53,174 nucleotides of DNA from Deltaproteobacteria bacterium (GTDB lineage: Bacteria > Desulfobacterota > Syntrophia > Syntrophales > UBA6807). The DNA lies in contig JAFGQS010000118.1 of NCBI GenBank assembly GCA_016935565.1, forward strand, positions 1-53,174, given 5' to 3'. The position numbers and the translations under genes were made by a program. Below the pieces are notes generated by a model. That model ran no database searches, was not told the DNA's origin, and saw only the letters and a list, made by a program, of their open reading frames with translations. Below are positions 19,679 to 30,697 of the stretch, piece by piece (position 1 is the first letter of the stretch; every line of letters starts with the position of its first letter).

Positions 19679-20616
19679 TGGGGTCATCCTTTCACACACC
19701 TGTCATGCTGAAAGAGGCAGTCGATTCTCTCAACTGCCGATCGGGGGGTATTATTCTGGATGGAACTATCGGCGGTGGCGGACATGCCTGTGAAATATTA
19801 AAACGAACAGACCCGGACGGGGTTCTTGTCGGGATTGACCTGGATGACGATGCCCTTCGTGAATCGCGACGAAAATTGGAACCGTTCAGTGAAAGAGTCT
19901 TCTTAAAGCAGGGTAATTTTGCCGATATGAAAACGATCCTGTCAAGCTTGAATATAAAAGCAGTCGATGGCATTCTTTTGGATCTGGGGGTTTCTTCTCA
20001 CCAGCTTGAAACGGCGACAAGGGGTTTCACCTTTTCCTCAGAGGCACCTCTCGACATGAGGATGAATCAAATGAGTGGCTTCAGCGCCTACGATCTCGTC
20101 AACACTGCCTCGGAACGAGAGCTGGAACTGATTCTCCGCGATTATGGAGAGGAATTCAGGGCCCGGAGAATAGTTGCGGCAATATCGACACAAAGAAAAT
20201 CGGCACCGATACGAACAACGCGTGAGCTTGCCGAAATTATTGTTCATGCCATGCCTCGTCCGGTCAAACGAAGAAGAGTTCACCCGGCAACAAAGACCTT
20301 TCAGGCCCTCCGAATTGCCGTAAATGACGAGCTGGCAAACCTTCACAAGTCACTTAATGACGGCATTGATCTCCTCAGAAAGAGTGGCAGGGTTTCCGTT
20401 ATTTCATTTCATTCTCTCGAAGACAGAATAGTGAAGAATGTATTTCGTTCCTGGGAAAAAGGGTGTGTCTGTCCTCCTGATTTTCCGGTGTGTTCCTGCA
20501 ATAGAAAGAAGAAGCTTAAAGTGATAACGAAAAAACCGATCACTCCCGGCGAGGCTGAAATAAATTTCAATCCACGGGCACGAAGTGCCCGTCTCAGGAC
20601 AGCGGAAAGAGTCTGA
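19678..20616 (+). CDS. rsmH: 16S rRNA (cytosine(1402)-N4)-methyltransferase
   Basis: HTPVMLKEAVDSL, DGTIGGGGHA, LLDLGVSSHQLE, VISFHSLEDRIVKN. Confidence 0.97.
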   Translation: MGSSFHTPVMLKEAVDSLNCRSGGIILDGTIGGGGHACEILKRTDPDGVLVGIDLDDDALRESRRKLEPFSERVFLKQGNFADMKTILSSLNIKAVDGILLDLGVSSHQLETATRGFTFSSEAPLDMRMNQMSGFSAYDLVNTASERELELILRDYGEEFRARRIVAAISTQRKSAPIRTTRELAEIIVHAMPRPVKRRRVHPATKTFQALRIAVNDELANLHKSLNDGIDLLRKSGRVSVISFHSLEDRIVKNVFRSWEKGCVCPPDFPVCSCNRKKKLKVITKKPITPGEAEINFNPRARSARLRTAERV

Positions 20617-20617
20617 C

Positions 20618-20920
20618 ATGACACGGGCAAGGACGGTAAAAATTTCAGAACGTATCGGCATTCGATGCTCATCATTTATATGGATTGCGCTGGTGTTGAT
20701 GGTTATCTTTCTTGTCTATGTTTGGTGTCATATCAATATTACCGGGCTTAACTATGACATAGCAGAAGAAGTGAAATTCAAGGACAGGCTCTTAAAAGAA
20801 AACAGCGAGTTAAAAATGGAAATACAGATGTTGAAATCTCCCGGCCGTGTTGAGGCATTTGCGAGGGATCAATTGGGGATGCATTATCCGGACAAAGAGC
20901 AGGTGATAGTTATAAAATGA
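20618..20920 (+). CDS. ftsL: FtsL-like cell division protein
   Basis: Small bitopic protein with coiled coil (LLKENSELKMEIQMLKSPGRVEAFARDQLGMHYP) between rsmH and ftsI. Confidence 0.8.
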   Translation: MTRARTVKISERIGIRCSSFIWIALVLMVIFLVYVWCHINITGLNYDIAEEVKFKDRLLKENSELKMEIQMLKSPGRVEAFARDQLGMHYPDKEQVIVIK

Positions 20921-22887
20921 CCAATCAAGCGAGAAAGTGGCTCAGATTCAGGATTGTAACGGTATTGATCTTCTTCTCAATACTGTTTGTTGCTCTTGTG
21001 TCGCGGGCATTCCAGCTCCAGATCTTATCCCGGGATGCCTTGAAGGCAAAGGCCGAAAAGCAGCATACAAGAATCCTGAAGATTCAAACAGAGCGGGGTC
21101 ATATATTCGATCGGAACGGAAAGGTTCTTGCGGCAAGCTTTGTGGTTGATTCCGTTTACGCCGATCCCTCACAGATCAAGGATCATAAAGGTGTTTCAGT
21201 GAAGCTTGCATCGGCCCTTGGTTTGAAAAAAAGAAACGTGATGGAGAAACTCTCAAAGGATAAAAAATTTTGCTGGATTGCGAGAAAGATTTCTCCGAAA
21301 CAATCGCAGGCGATAAAAAAGCTGAACGTGGATGGTATCTATCTTATAAAGGAGCCGAAGCGTTATTACACCAATAAGGGGTTGGCCGGCCATCTTCTCG
21401 GATTTGTAGGGATGGATTCGGAGGGACTGGCAGGACTCGAACTCAAATACAACGAATACCTGAAAGGTGCATCGAAACGAGTGTCATGGGGAAAAGATGC
21501 TCGAGGACATAGATTTTATCTGGAGGATGGTGACGGAAGCAAAGAAGTCGGCGGAAGTTGCAACCTGATACTAACAATCGACAGCAGAATCCAACATATT
21601 GTTGAAGTTCAATTGCAGAAAGCAGTTGAAGAAACCGGTTCTAAAGGGGGTATTACCGTTGTTATGGATCCCCGAACGGGAGAAATCCTTGCAATGGCAT
21701 GTGAACCGGGATTTAATCCTACCGTCTTTTCCGACTATTCAAGTGATATAAGGCGTAACAAAGCAATCGCCGATTGTTTTGACCCCGGTTCAGTTTTCAA
21801 ACCGTTTGTTGTCGCGGCCGCATTGGAAGAAGGCGTTGTAGAATATGATGAACTGTTTGATTGTGAAAATGGAGCGTTTGTAGTCGGAAGAAAGGTTATC
21901 CATGAAGCGGAAGGTGAGAAATACGGACTTCTCACATTACGTGAAATCCTCAAACATTCCAGCAATATCGGTTCTGCCAAAGTTGCACAAAAGCTTGGGA
22001 AAGAAAGGCTCTATCAGTATGTGAGAAAGTTTGGATTTGGTACCCGGACAGCCATTGATTTGCCAGGTGAAGCTGCCGGTATTATAAGGAACCCTCAACA
22101 CTGGACGGACGTTGATTTTGCCACGATAGCCTTTGGACAGGGTGTATCGGTGACGGCAATACAAACGATCACGGCTATGTCTGCCATTGCAAATCAGGGT
22201 GTTATGATAAAACCGTATGTCGTCCGTGGTTTAGTGGATAAGAATGGGAAGGTCATAAAGGAATTTACACCGACTGTCGTGGGGAGAACTGTTTCACCTC
22301 TTACGGCCCACAGAATTACGTCGTTTTTAACGGGGGTTGTCAGTGATGACGATGGTACCGGCCAGAATGCTCGCATTGAAAACGTGGCAGTAGCGGGTAA
22401 AACGGGGACCTCTCAGAAATTTGATTTTGATGCCGGTTTCTATTCATCTGATAAGGTCAAGGCTTCATTTCTCGGATTTTTTCCGGCTGAAGACCCCCAG
22501 ATAACGATTCTCGTCATTCTCGATGAGCCCCAGACGAAAAAGTGGGGAGGCCAGGCAGCAGCGCCCGTTTTTAAAACTATTTCGGAACAAATATTACGGC
22601 GATTCCATCGAAACGTAGGCGAACAGGAACTTATTGCGGATGAAGAAAATAGAGAACTAAAGAAGATTTCAAGCTCTGAAGCGCCCAACGGTCAGAAAGA
22701 TATGGATGAATCGGTCATGCCTGATTTCAGAGGTATGTCAATGAGGGAAATTGTTACAATCGCCCGTGAACGGGACTTGAATCTTGAAATTATCGGCAGC
22801 GGTTGGGCTGTAAACCAGAAGCCGATTCCAGGATCGCCCATTATGAACCAGCTGTATTGTAAAATTTTGATGAGCCCCGGTTATTGA
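20917..22887 (+). CDS. ftsI: Penicillin-binding protein FtsI/PBP3 type with C-terminal PASTA domain
   Basis: Transpeptidase motifs (PGSVFKPF SxxK, SSN, KTGTS); C-terminal MPDFRGMSMREIVTIARERDLNLEIIGSG. Confidence 0.95.
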   Translation: MTNQARKWLRFRIVTVLIFFSILFVALVSRAFQLQILSRDALKAKAEKQHTRILKIQTERGHIFDRNGKVLAASFVVDSVYADPSQIKDHKGVSVKLASALGLKKRNVMEKLSKDKKFCWIARKISPKQSQAIKKLNVDGIYLIKEPKRYYTNKGLAGHLLGFVGMDSEGLAGLELKYNEYLKGASKRVSWGKDARGHRFYLEDGDGSKEVGGSCNLILTIDSRIQHIVEVQLQKAVEETGSKGGITVVMDPRTGEILAMACEPGFNPTVFSDYSSDIRRNKAIADCFDPGSVFKPFVVAAALEEGVVEYDELFDCENGAFVVGRKVIHEAEGEKYGLLTLREILKHSSNIGSAKVAQKLGKERLYQYVRKFGFGTRTAIDLPGEAAGIIRNPQHWTDVDFATIAFGQGVSVTAIQTITAMSAIANQGVMIKPYVVRGLVDKNGKVIKEFTPTVVGRTVSPLTAHRITSFLTGVVSDDDGTGQNARIENVAVAGKTGTSQKFDFDAGFYSSDKVKASFLGFFPAEDPQITILVILDEPQTKKWGGQAAAPVFKTISEQILRRFHRNVGEQELIADEENRELKKISSSEAPNGQKDMDESVMPDFRGMSMREIVTIARERDLNLEIIGSGWAVNQKPIPGSPIMNQLYCKILMSPGY

Positions 22888-22897
22888 AGAGGTTATT

Positions 22898-24418
22898 GTG
22901 GAACTTTCAGAACTGATCAGAGAACTGGATGTCATAACTATCTCGGGAGAAGAAGCAGGCACTGTTTCGGATATCTGCTATGACTCGCGAAAGTGTGAAA
23001 GAGACTCACTGTTTGTGGCCGTACCGGGGCTTAAATATGACGGTCACAATTATATTTCCGAAGCAATCAGGAGGGGAGCACGCTCTATAATTCATGAGAA
23101 GGACGTTCCCCCCAATCCGGGTGTTTCATTCATCAGGGTGGAGAACAGTCGACGGGTTCTGGGAAAGCTTGCAAAAAAATTTTTTCACAATCCGACGTCT
23201 GAACTATGTTTGATCGGAGTTACGGGAACGAACGGAAAAACGACGGTTACCTATTTGCTGGAGTCGATTCTCGAGGCAGCCGGTTTTCATGTCGGCGTTA
23301 TCGGCACAATCAACTATAGATTTGGCGGTGACACATTTGAGACCAGCATCACGACACCCGAGTCCCTCGATTTGCAGAGAATTTTCAGAAATATGGTCGA
23401 CGCCGGCATTACACATGTCATCATGGAAGTTTCATCCCATGCCCTTGATCTCGGTCGGGTTGACGATTGTGAATATGATATTGGAATATTTACGAATCTT
23501 TCTCAGGATCATCTCGATTACCACTATACGTTTGATAATTACTTTCTCGCAAAGAGACGATTCTTCAGCGATATCCTGAAAGAGGGGAAAAAGATGATTA
23601 TAAACGTTGATGATTCGTGGGGAAGACGGTTGTTTGAAGAAATGGATGACTCGGTGTTGACCTTTGGCATCAAACATCAAACCCATGTATCTTCGGATGA
23701 CTATACTCTCTCCCTGAACGGCATCAATGCAACGGTAAAAACGCCGAGAGGAAACATCTCCATAACGTCTCCCATGATAGGAAAGTTCAATTTGTATAAT
23801 ATTCTTGCATCAGCGGCAGCGGCGACAGTCATTCAAATACCGGAAAAATACATCCAGGCTGGAATCAAAGGACTGGAAAGTGTTCCCGGTCGCCTTGAAA
23901 AAGTGAGCGAAAGTGATGAGCCTGCTATTTTTGTCGATTATGCCCATACGGAAGATGCTCTCAAAAGCGTCCTTGAGAATCTATCTGAATTTAAAACAAA
24001 GAAAATCATTACCGTTTTCGGCTGCGGCGGTGACAGAGATCGAGGGAAAAGGCCCCTTATGGGGAGAGCGGCGGCGGAATTCAGTGATCTTGCCATTGTC
24101 ACATCGGACAATCCACGAACGGAAAACCCACTTGCCATCATTGACGAGATAGAAAAGGGAGTACGATCCGACACGATGAGAAAATATCGTTCTCAGGATT
24201 ATCATAGCGGCTTTGATGAGAAGGGATATATCGTTATTCCTGATCGTACGGAAGCCATAAATCTGGCCATACGTATTGCCGAACAGGACGATATTGTACT
24301 TATAGCCGGTAAGGGACATGAGGATTATCAAATCATAGGCGAAACAAAAATATGGTTTGACGATACAGTGGTTGCCCGAAAGGCTCTCGAACAACGTCGT
24401 TCCGGGAGGGCAGGGTGA
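22898..24418 (+). CDS. murE: UDP-MurNAc-L-Ala-D-Glu ligase
   Basis: GVTGTNGKTTVTYL; DNPRTENP motif typical of meso-Dap-adding MurE; dcw position. Confidence 0.96.
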   Translation: MELSELIRELDVITISGEEAGTVSDICYDSRKCERDSLFVAVPGLKYDGHNYISEAIRRGARSIIHEKDVPPNPGVSFIRVENSRRVLGKLAKKFFHNPTSELCLIGVTGTNGKTTVTYLLESILEAAGFHVGVIGTINYRFGGDTFETSITTPESLDLQRIFRNMVDAGITHVIMEVSSHALDLGRVDDCEYDIGIFTNLSQDHLDYHYTFDNYFLAKRRFFSDILKEGKKMIINVDDSWGRRLFEEMDDSVLTFGIKHQTHVSSDDYTLSLNGINATVKTPRGNISITSPMIGKFNLYNILASAAAATVIQIPEKYIQAGIKGLESVPGRLEKVSESDEPAIFVDYAHTEDALKSVLENLSEFKTKKIITVFGCGGDRDRGKRPLMGRAAAEFSDLAIVTSDNPRTENPLAIIDEIEKGVRSDTMRKYRSQDYHSGFDEKGYIVIPDRTEAINLAIRIAEQDDIVLIAGKGHEDYQIIGETKIWFDDTVVARKALEQRRSGRAG

Positions 24419-25872
24419 AAGAAAAGCAGCGTCCGGCTTTCACGGTCGAGGAAATTATCAAAGCGACGGGCGGGAGTCTCATTCGAGGGAGAGTGGAGCA
24501 GTGTGTAGCGGGAATATCGACGGATTCAAGAACTGTGAGCAAAGATAATCTTTTCATTCCTCTCGCGGGAGAACGATATGACGGACACGCTTTTATCAAC
24601 AACGCTGTCAATAAAGGAGCAACGGGCATCCTCGTTCAACGGGGGAGGGAGGGAGATACCATTGGTATTCCCGGTCATATTTGCATCATTTCCGTTGATG
24701 ATACGCTGAATGCATACGGAGATATTGCCGGTTCATGGAGGAATCGGTTTGACATACCGGTCATTGCCGTTACGGGAAGTTCGGGAAAGACAACCACAAA
24801 GGAGATGATAGCGGCCACAACAGGATTGTCGAAGACCGTATTAAAGAACAGGGGTAACCTTAATAATCTCGTTGGGCTTCCATTAACCTTGCTGGAGATG
24901 AATTCGGATCACCAGGTAGCGGTTCTTGAAATGGGAACGAACAGGCCGGGAGAAATTGCACGACTGACAGAAATAGCACGGCCTTATGTCGGTGTTATTA
25001 CCAATGTCGGACCGGCTCACTTAGCGGGTCTGAAATCGCTTGAAGGGGTTCGCGAAGAAAAAGGGACTCTCTTTTCCACGATGGAACAAGAGGGTGTGGC
25101 AGTTGTTAATTATGACGATCAGGCGGTAGTGACGGCGGCACAATCGTGGAGGGGTAAACGTATTACGTTCGGCACGCACAGAGATGCATATGTCCGTGCA
25201 GAGGAGGTTACACAAAAGGGGGCTTCAGGATTACATTTTATCCTTATAATCGGTGAAGAACGGAGAGAGGTTTCCCTGCCGGTCCTTGGTGTACACAATG
25301 TGCATAATGCACTGGCTGCCGCAGCCTGTTCGTGGTCATTAGACATTGATATTGATGATATCTGCCGGGGCTTGGCGACGGTTGCACAGGTTGATGGACG
25401 AATGGAATTTCATTCATTAATGAACGGCACATATCTCATCGATGACACCTATAACGCCAATCCATCATCGGTACGAGAAGCACTGAGGTCTTTAAAAGAA
25501 CTGAAAGGAATATACAGGAGCATCATGATTTTCGGTGACATGCTTGAACTGGGAGATGATGCAGAGGAGATACATGAAGATATCGGGAGATATATGGCAG
25601 ACACCGGTGTCGATATGATCTTCCTGAGAGGAAAATTCTCACAAAGAGTGGCATCGGGTGCGAAAAAACACGGGTTCCCCGGCGATCGGATATTCTTTAT
25701 TGATGATCCTGCGGAAGCAGCGGTTCGTGTGAAGACGTATCTGAAGGAAGGTGACTGGGTATTAATCAAGGGATCTCGAAAGATGAAGATGGAAGAAGTC
25801 TCGGCTTCAATTATAGCTATATGTGGTGAGAAACGGGGACAGAAAAATCCGCATACGAGGATCAAGTCGTGA
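24415..25872 (+). CDS. murF: UDP-MurNAc-tripeptide D-Ala-D-Ala ligase
   Basis: [37 protein letters not shown]. Confidence 0.96.
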   Translation: MKEKQRPAFTVEEIIKATGGSLIRGRVEQCVAGISTDSRTVSKDNLFIPLAGERYDGHAFINNAVNKGATGILVQRGREGDTIGIPGHICIISVDDTLNAYGDIAGSWRNRFDIPVIAVTGSSGKTTTKEMIAATTGLSKTVLKNRGNLNNLVGLPLTLLEMNSDHQVAVLEMGTNRPGEIARLTEIARPYVGVITNVGPAHLAGLKSLEGVREEKGTLFSTMEQEGVAVVNYDDQAVVTAAQSWRGKRITFGTHRDAYVRAEEVTQKGASGLHFILIIGEERREVSLPVLGVHNVHNALAAAACSWSLDIDIDDICRGLATVAQVDGRMEFHSLMNGTYLIDDTYNANPSSVREALRSLKELKGIYRSIMIFGDMLELGDDAEEIHEDIGRYMADTGVDMIFLRGKFSQRVASGAKKHGFPGDRIFFIDDPAEAAVRVKTYLKEGDWVLIKGSRKMKMEEVSASIIAICGEKRGQKNPHTRIKS

Positions 25873-26948
25873 TTTATCATCTCTTATATCCACTGAGTGA
25901 TACAATTTCTTACTTTAACGTATTTCGTTACATAACGTTCCGGACGATCTATGCAACGATAACGGCTCTGGTGATATGTTTTTTCCTCGGCCCCTGGATT
26001 ATTCGTAAACTTGAGGCACTGCGAGTCGGTCAGCCCATCAGAGACGATGGTCCCGATTCTCATCTCTCAAAAAAGGGAACACCTACCATGGGTGGTCTCC
26101 TTATTATCTTCTCTGTTGTCATATCGACACTTCTCTGGGCAAAACTCACGGTGGATTATGTGTGGTTTGTTCTCATGATAACGGTGGGATATGGTCTGAT
26201 TGGTTTTTCAGACGATTACCGGAAGCTGACAACTGAGAGCAGTAAAGGAATACCGGGAAAGGTAAGGCTTATGGGCGAAATCATCCTGGCCCTTGTTGTC
26301 GGTCTTTTCCTGTATGTGAAGCCGGGATTTAACTCACATGTGACCATACCGTTTTTTAAGACCATTTTACCGGACCTGGGGTGGGGATATATCATTTTTT
26401 CAGCGTTCATTATTGTCGGTACAGCCAATGCGGTAAATCTGACGGATGGACTGGACGGCCTTGCCATCGGACCGGCGACAATCTGTTTTGCCACCTATCT
26501 CCTGTTTGCCTATCTTGCAGGTAATATAAAAATATCGGCATATTTGCAGATACCCTATGTGGCAGGAACAGGAGAATTAGCCGTCTTTTGCGGGGCTATG
26601 GTGGGCTCAGGGATTGGATTTCTCTGGTATAACACATATCCCGCGCAGATTTTCATGGGTGATGTGGGTTCGCTTTCCCTGGGCGGTGCCCTTGGAACCG
26701 TTGCCGTTCTGACAAAACAGGAAGTCCTTCTGGCAATCGTTGGGGGGATATTCGTTGTTGAGACAATTTCCGTCATATTCCAGGTAGGGTGGTTTAAAGT
26801 ATCAAACGGAAAACGCATATTTAAGATGGCTCCCATTCATCATCACTTTGAGCTGAAAGGGTGGGCGGAACCAAAGGTGATTGTGCGTTTCTGGATTATA
26901 TCACTGATTCTTGCACTCGTTGCCATGAGTACATTGAAGTTACGATAA
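25869..26948 (+). CDS. mraY: Phospho-N-acetylmuramoyl-pentapeptide transferase
   Basis: [48 protein letters not shown]. Confidence 0.98.
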   Translation: MIYHLLYPLSDTISYFNVFRYITFRTIYATITALVICFFLGPWIIRKLEALRVGQPIRDDGPDSHLSKKGTPTMGGLLIIFSVVISTLLWAKLTVDYVWFVLMITVGYGLIGFSDDYRKLTTESSKGIPGKVRLMGEIILALVVGLFLYVKPGFNSHVTIPFFKTILPDLGWGYIIFSAFIIVGTANAVNLTDGLDGLAIGPATICFATYLLFAYLAGNIKISAYLQIPYVAGTGELAVFCGAMVGSGIGFLWYNTYPAQIFMGDVGSLSLGGALGTVAVLTKQEVLLAIVGGIFVVETISVIFQVGWFKVSNGKRIFKMAPIHHHFELKGWAEPKVIVRFWIISLILALVAMSTLKLR

Positions 26949-26961
26949 GGAGAGAGGCTCT

Positions 26962-28335
26962 GTGGTTCTTGACGGTAGCAGGGTATTAATCATCGGTTTG
27001 GGGAAGACAGGGATAGCGACGGCGAGGTTTCTTGCGGGAAAAGGATCCCACGTTCTGATAACCGATGAAAAACCGGCTTCCGAACTGGAAAGTGCAATTC
27101 ATGCGCTCGGAGATCTGGCAGTAGACTTAGAATTGGGAAAACAGGCCCCCCACATTCTATCCGCCGTCGATTTTATTGTGCCGTCTCCGGGCGTTCCCCC
27201 TTTTAATTATTTACTTACGGAGGCACGGACAAAAGAAATACCGATTGTAAGTGAGATCGAACTTGCATACCGATATTTACAAAAGCCGATTATTGCCATC
27301 ACCGGTACGAACGGAAAGACAACGACAACAAGACTGATCGGTGAGATCCTCACTCATGGGGGGAAAAAGATTTTTGTGGGAGGGAATATCGGCAATCCCC
27401 TCATCGAATTTGCAGACAGTAGTCAGGACGCCGATTTGCTTGTGGTTGAGGTGAGCAGTTTTCAACTGCAGTGGATTAATCTGTTTCATCCTCGCATTTC
27501 GGTTCTTTTGAATATTACCCATGACCATCTCGACTATCACATGAGTTTTGAAGAATATCGATCGGCTAAGGAACGGATCTTTGCAAATCAGATTGTTGAT
27601 GATTGTGCGGTTCTTAATGCCGATGATCCCAGTACCGGCTCTCTTTCGGAGAAGATTAGGGCTGATATCATGTACTTCAGTTCTTCCAGAATACTGAATG
27701 AAGGAATTTTTATTGATAATGATAGTGTGCACTGGCGAGACCGGCAGGGGAGAGACGAGAAGTATCCCGTTGATACCGTACAGTTGCAGGGAAAACATAA
27801 CCTTGAAAATATAATGGCGTCGATACTCGTTGCGAGGCACTGCGGATGTCCGCCGGATGCGGTGAGAGAGGCATTGGAGGCATTCGTCGGCCTTCCCCAC
27901 AGGATGGAATTTGTCGGTGAACGGAACGGTGTACAATTTTACAACGATTCGAAAGGAACCAATGTTGGTGCGGTTATAAGAGCCCTGGAGACATTTTCCA
28001 GACCGGTCATCCTCCTGTTAGGGGGGCGGGATAAGGGTGGGGATTTCACGATACTGTCCGATCTTCTCAGGGAACGGGTAAAAGAATTGATTTTATTCGG
28101 GGAAGCGCGGAAAGAAATATACGATCATGTCGGAGGGATTATCAAAACTCACACGGTTGAGGGCCTTGAAGCGTCAACGTTTATGGCATGGAAACTATCG
28201 TCTGACGGGGATGTTGTACTGCTTTCACCGGGATGTGCCAGTTTTGATGAGTTCACCAGCTATGCGGAACGGGGCGATTATTTTAAGAAGTGGGTGAAGC
28301 GGATAATCGATCGAGGAAAAGAAGGAATAGAGTGA
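26962..28335 (+). CDS. murD: UDP-MurNAc-L-alanine:D-glutamate ligase
   Basis: AITGTNGKTTTTRLIGE, EVSSFQLQ, FYNDSKGTN, LSPGCASFDEFTSYAERGDYF. Confidence 0.97.
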   Translation: MVLDGSRVLIIGLGKTGIATARFLAGKGSHVLITDEKPASELESAIHALGDLAVDLELGKQAPHILSAVDFIVPSPGVPPFNYLLTEARTKEIPIVSEIELAYRYLQKPIIAITGTNGKTTTTRLIGEILTHGGKKIFVGGNIGNPLIEFADSSQDADLLVVEVSSFQLQWINLFHPRISVLLNITHDHLDYHMSFEEYRSAKERIFANQIVDDCAVLNADDPSTGSLSEKIRADIMYFSSSRILNEGIFIDNDSVHWRDRQGRDEKYPVDTVQLQGKHNLENIMASILVARHCGCPPDAVREALEAFVGLPHRMEFVGERNGVQFYNDSKGTNVGAVIRALETFSRPVILLLGGRDKGGDFTILSDLLRERVKELILFGEARKEIYDHVGGIIKTHTVEGLEASTFMAWKLSSDGDVVLLSPGCASFDEFTSYAERGDYFKKWVKRIIDRGKEGIE

Positions 28336-28339
28336 GAAG

Positions 28340-28395
28340 CAAGGGGTCAAGTAACAGAAGTCAGGAGTCAGGAGTCAGGAGCCGGAAGGAGAAAT
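28340..28395. repeat. Heptameric GTCAGGA repeat array between murD and ftsW
   Basis: ...AGTCAGGAGTCAGGAGTCAGGAGCCGGAAGG; three consecutive GTCAGGA units plus degenerate flanks. Confidence 0.8.
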
Positions 28396-28401
28396 AGTCC
28401 T

Positions 28402-29529
28402 GTGGATGAGAAGAGATACGATCTCACAATTTTACTCGTTACCCTGATTTTAGTGACCATGGGTACCGTTATGATATACAGCGCCAGTTCAATCATTGCG
28501 ATGGAACGGTTTAAGGATGGTTACTTTTTCTTAAAAAAACAAATGATATTCGTCTTCCTGGGACTGGGTGCGATGGTTATTATGTCCAAGATACCTTATT
28601 ATTACCTGAGAAAATGTGCCTACCTGGGTATTTTTCTTTCGATTGTTCTTCTCATTTTACTGCTTGTTCCCGGCTTTGGTGTCAAGGTCGGCGGAGCTAA
28701 ACGATGGCTGAGGATCGGAGGACTCACCTTTCAGGTAACGGAACTGGTCAAGGTTGCCATGGTTCTGTTTTTGGCACATTTTCTTACAAAGAAACATGAA
28801 CGTATCAAAGAATTTTTCAGAATCTTTCTTGTGCCGTTGACCATATGCTTTGTCATGGTCGGTCTTATACTCGGGCAGCCGGATTTCGGTACATCCGTTG
28901 TCATCGTTATCGTTATGATGTTCATGTTCTATTTTGCGGGATGTCGGGTTATTCACATGGCAGGACTTGCAGCAGTGTTTGTTCCTGCCGCAGTTGCTCT
29001 CATCATGCATAAAAGTTATCGGCTGGAAAGATTTCTTTCGTTTCTCGATCCATGGAAAGATCCTACCGATTCAGGGTTTCAGATTATACAGTCATTTATT
29101 TCATTTGGTTCGGGTGGCGCTTTTGGCGTCGGTCTTGGAAATAGTCTTCAGAAGTTATTTTATCTTCCCGAACCGCATACGGATTTCATCCTATCAGTGA
29201 TTGCCGAGGAAGGCGGCTTTTTGATGGTTACCATTGTTATCGGTTTGTTTATCCTCTTAATAATTCGGGGATTTATGATTTCCATCCATTCTTCTGATCT
29301 GTTCGGTACACTGATGGCCGGCGGGTTGACCATTATTCTTGCAATGGAGGCTTTCATAAATATGGCCTGCGTTATGGGTTTGGTTCCGACAAAAGGTCTG
29401 ACACTTCCTTTTGTGAGTTATGGTGGAACGTCGTTAATTATGAGTATGGCAATCATTGGGATATTGTTGAATATATCGTCGTATATCCACCATGACGAGA
29501 GAGAAACAGAAAAGGCCTTTGAATCATGA
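28402..29529 (+). CDS. ftsW: Peptidoglycan polymerase/lipid II flippase-type protein FtsW
   Basis: SEDS family: 10 TM-like segments, FSSGGAFGVGLGNS-like loop, LPFVSYGGTSL. Confidence 0.95.
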   Translation: MDEKRYDLTILLVTLILVTMGTVMIYSASSIIAMERFKDGYFFLKKQMIFVFLGLGAMVIMSKIPYYYLRKCAYLGIFLSIVLLILLLVPGFGVKVGGAKRWLRIGGLTFQVTELVKVAMVLFLAHFLTKKHERIKEFFRIFLVPLTICFVMVGLILGQPDFGTSVVIVIVMMFMFYFAGCRVIHMAGLAAVFVPAAVALIMHKSYRLERFLSFLDPWKDPTDSGFQIIQSFISFGSGGAFGVGLGNSLQKLFYLPEPHTDFILSVIAEEGGFLMVTIVIGLFILLIIRGFMISIHSSDLFGTLMAGGLTIILAMEAFINMACVMGLVPTKGLTLPFVSYGGTSLIMSMAIIGILLNISSYIHHDERETEKAFES

Positions 29530-30641
29530 TGGAAAAAAGAAAGAGCCTGAACATTATGATTGCCGGCGGAGGCACCGGCGGACATTTATTTCCCGGAGTA
29601 GCAATAGCAGAGGAATTCATCAAGAGAGATCATAAAACGACGATTCTTTTCATAGGGACCGAGAAGGGGCTGGAACAAAGAATATTGAAAGATCTGGGAT
29701 ATGTGCTCCATACCATCGATGTGGAGGGAATACGGGGTAAGGGACTGATCAAATCAGCGGGCGGCATAGTAAAAATTCCCGCGAGTATGATTCAATGCTA
29801 TCCGGTTATCCGTGATTTCAATCCCGATCTGGTTATCGGTGTCGGGGGTTACGCATCGGGACCTGCCGTTATTATGGCTTATTGCATGGGGAAAAAGACT
29901 GCAATAGCAGAGCAGAATGCAATGCCCGGTCTTACCAACAGGATTCTCGGAAGGTTTGTGGACAGGGTATTTATAACCTTTGCCGTAACGGAAAAGTGGT
30001 TTTCGAAGAAAAAGACAGCCGTCACGGGAAACCCCGTACGGGCCGGATTCGTTCAAGAGGACAAGAAGCAGAGGGAAGAAAGAGAATCGTTTACTCTTCT
30101 CATATACGGAGGAAGTCAGGGTGCAGCCGGAATCAACAGTGCCGTCATAGAATCACTCCCATATCTTGAAAACATGAGGGACGGATTGAAGATTATGCAT
30201 CAGACGGGAAACAGGGATGTAGATCGAGTATCAAAGGCTTACGAGGATTATCACATGGATGCCCACGTATGTAGCTTCATCAAAGACATGGCAGGTGCAT
30301 ACGATGCAGCGGACTTACTGATATGCAGAGCGGGGGCAACAACGATTGCAGAAATTACGGCACGGGGAAAGGCGGCACTCTTTATACCGTTTCCCTATGC
30401 GGTCGGTGATCATCAGAGGTTGAATGCCAAGGTACTCGTCGATGCAGGTGCAGCAGAGATGATACTTGAACGGGATATCAATGGAGAAAAGCTTGCCCGG
30501 GTTGTTGAAGAACTGTGTCATGACCGGACCCGAATAAAAAAGATGGAGGATGAATCCCGAGCCCTTGGAAACGGGAGGGCCGCTGCTCATATTGTTGACG
30601 AGTGTATGAAACTCATTCACGGAGAAAAGATTTTAAACTGA
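29526..30641 (+). CDS. murG: UDP-GlcNAc:lipid I GlcNAc transferase
   Basis: AGGGTGGHLFPGVAIAEE, GVGGYASGPAV, GGSQGA, CRAGATTIAEI. Confidence 0.97.
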   Translation: MMEKRKSLNIMIAGGGTGGHLFPGVAIAEEFIKRDHKTTILFIGTEKGLEQRILKDLGYVLHTIDVEGIRGKGLIKSAGGIVKIPASMIQCYPVIRDFNPDLVIGVGGYASGPAVIMAYCMGKKTAIAEQNAMPGLTNRILGRFVDRVFITFAVTEKWFSKKKTAVTGNPVRAGFVQEDKKQREERESFTLLIYGGSQGAAGINSAVIESLPYLENMRDGLKIMHQTGNRDVDRVSKAYEDYHMDAHVCSFIKDMAGAYDAADLLICRAGATTIAEITARGKAALFIPFPYAVGDHQRLNAKVLVDAGAAEMILERDINGEKLARVVEELCHDRTRIKKMEDESRALGNGRAAAHIVDECMKLIHGEKILN

Positions 30642-30683
30642 TACCTCAAACAACATTTCCCCGGGGAAATTGAAGAGGTATCA
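30639..30683 (+). other. Long near-perfect RNA hairpin between murG and murC
   Basis: TGATACCTC (30639-30647) pairs with GAGGTATCA (30675-30683); inner ATTTCCCCGGGGAAAT palindrome (30655-30670). Confidence 0.75.
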
Positions 30684-30697
30684 CAAGGAGAACTTGA

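Noticed and set aside
27277-27936. 219 aa minus-strand ORF antisense to murD
   Set aside because: Shadow ORF of murD; low-complexity, no domain signature.
28340-28395. GTCAGGA repeats as a CRISPR-like array
   Set aside because: Units are 7 bp with no spacers and no cas genes nearby.
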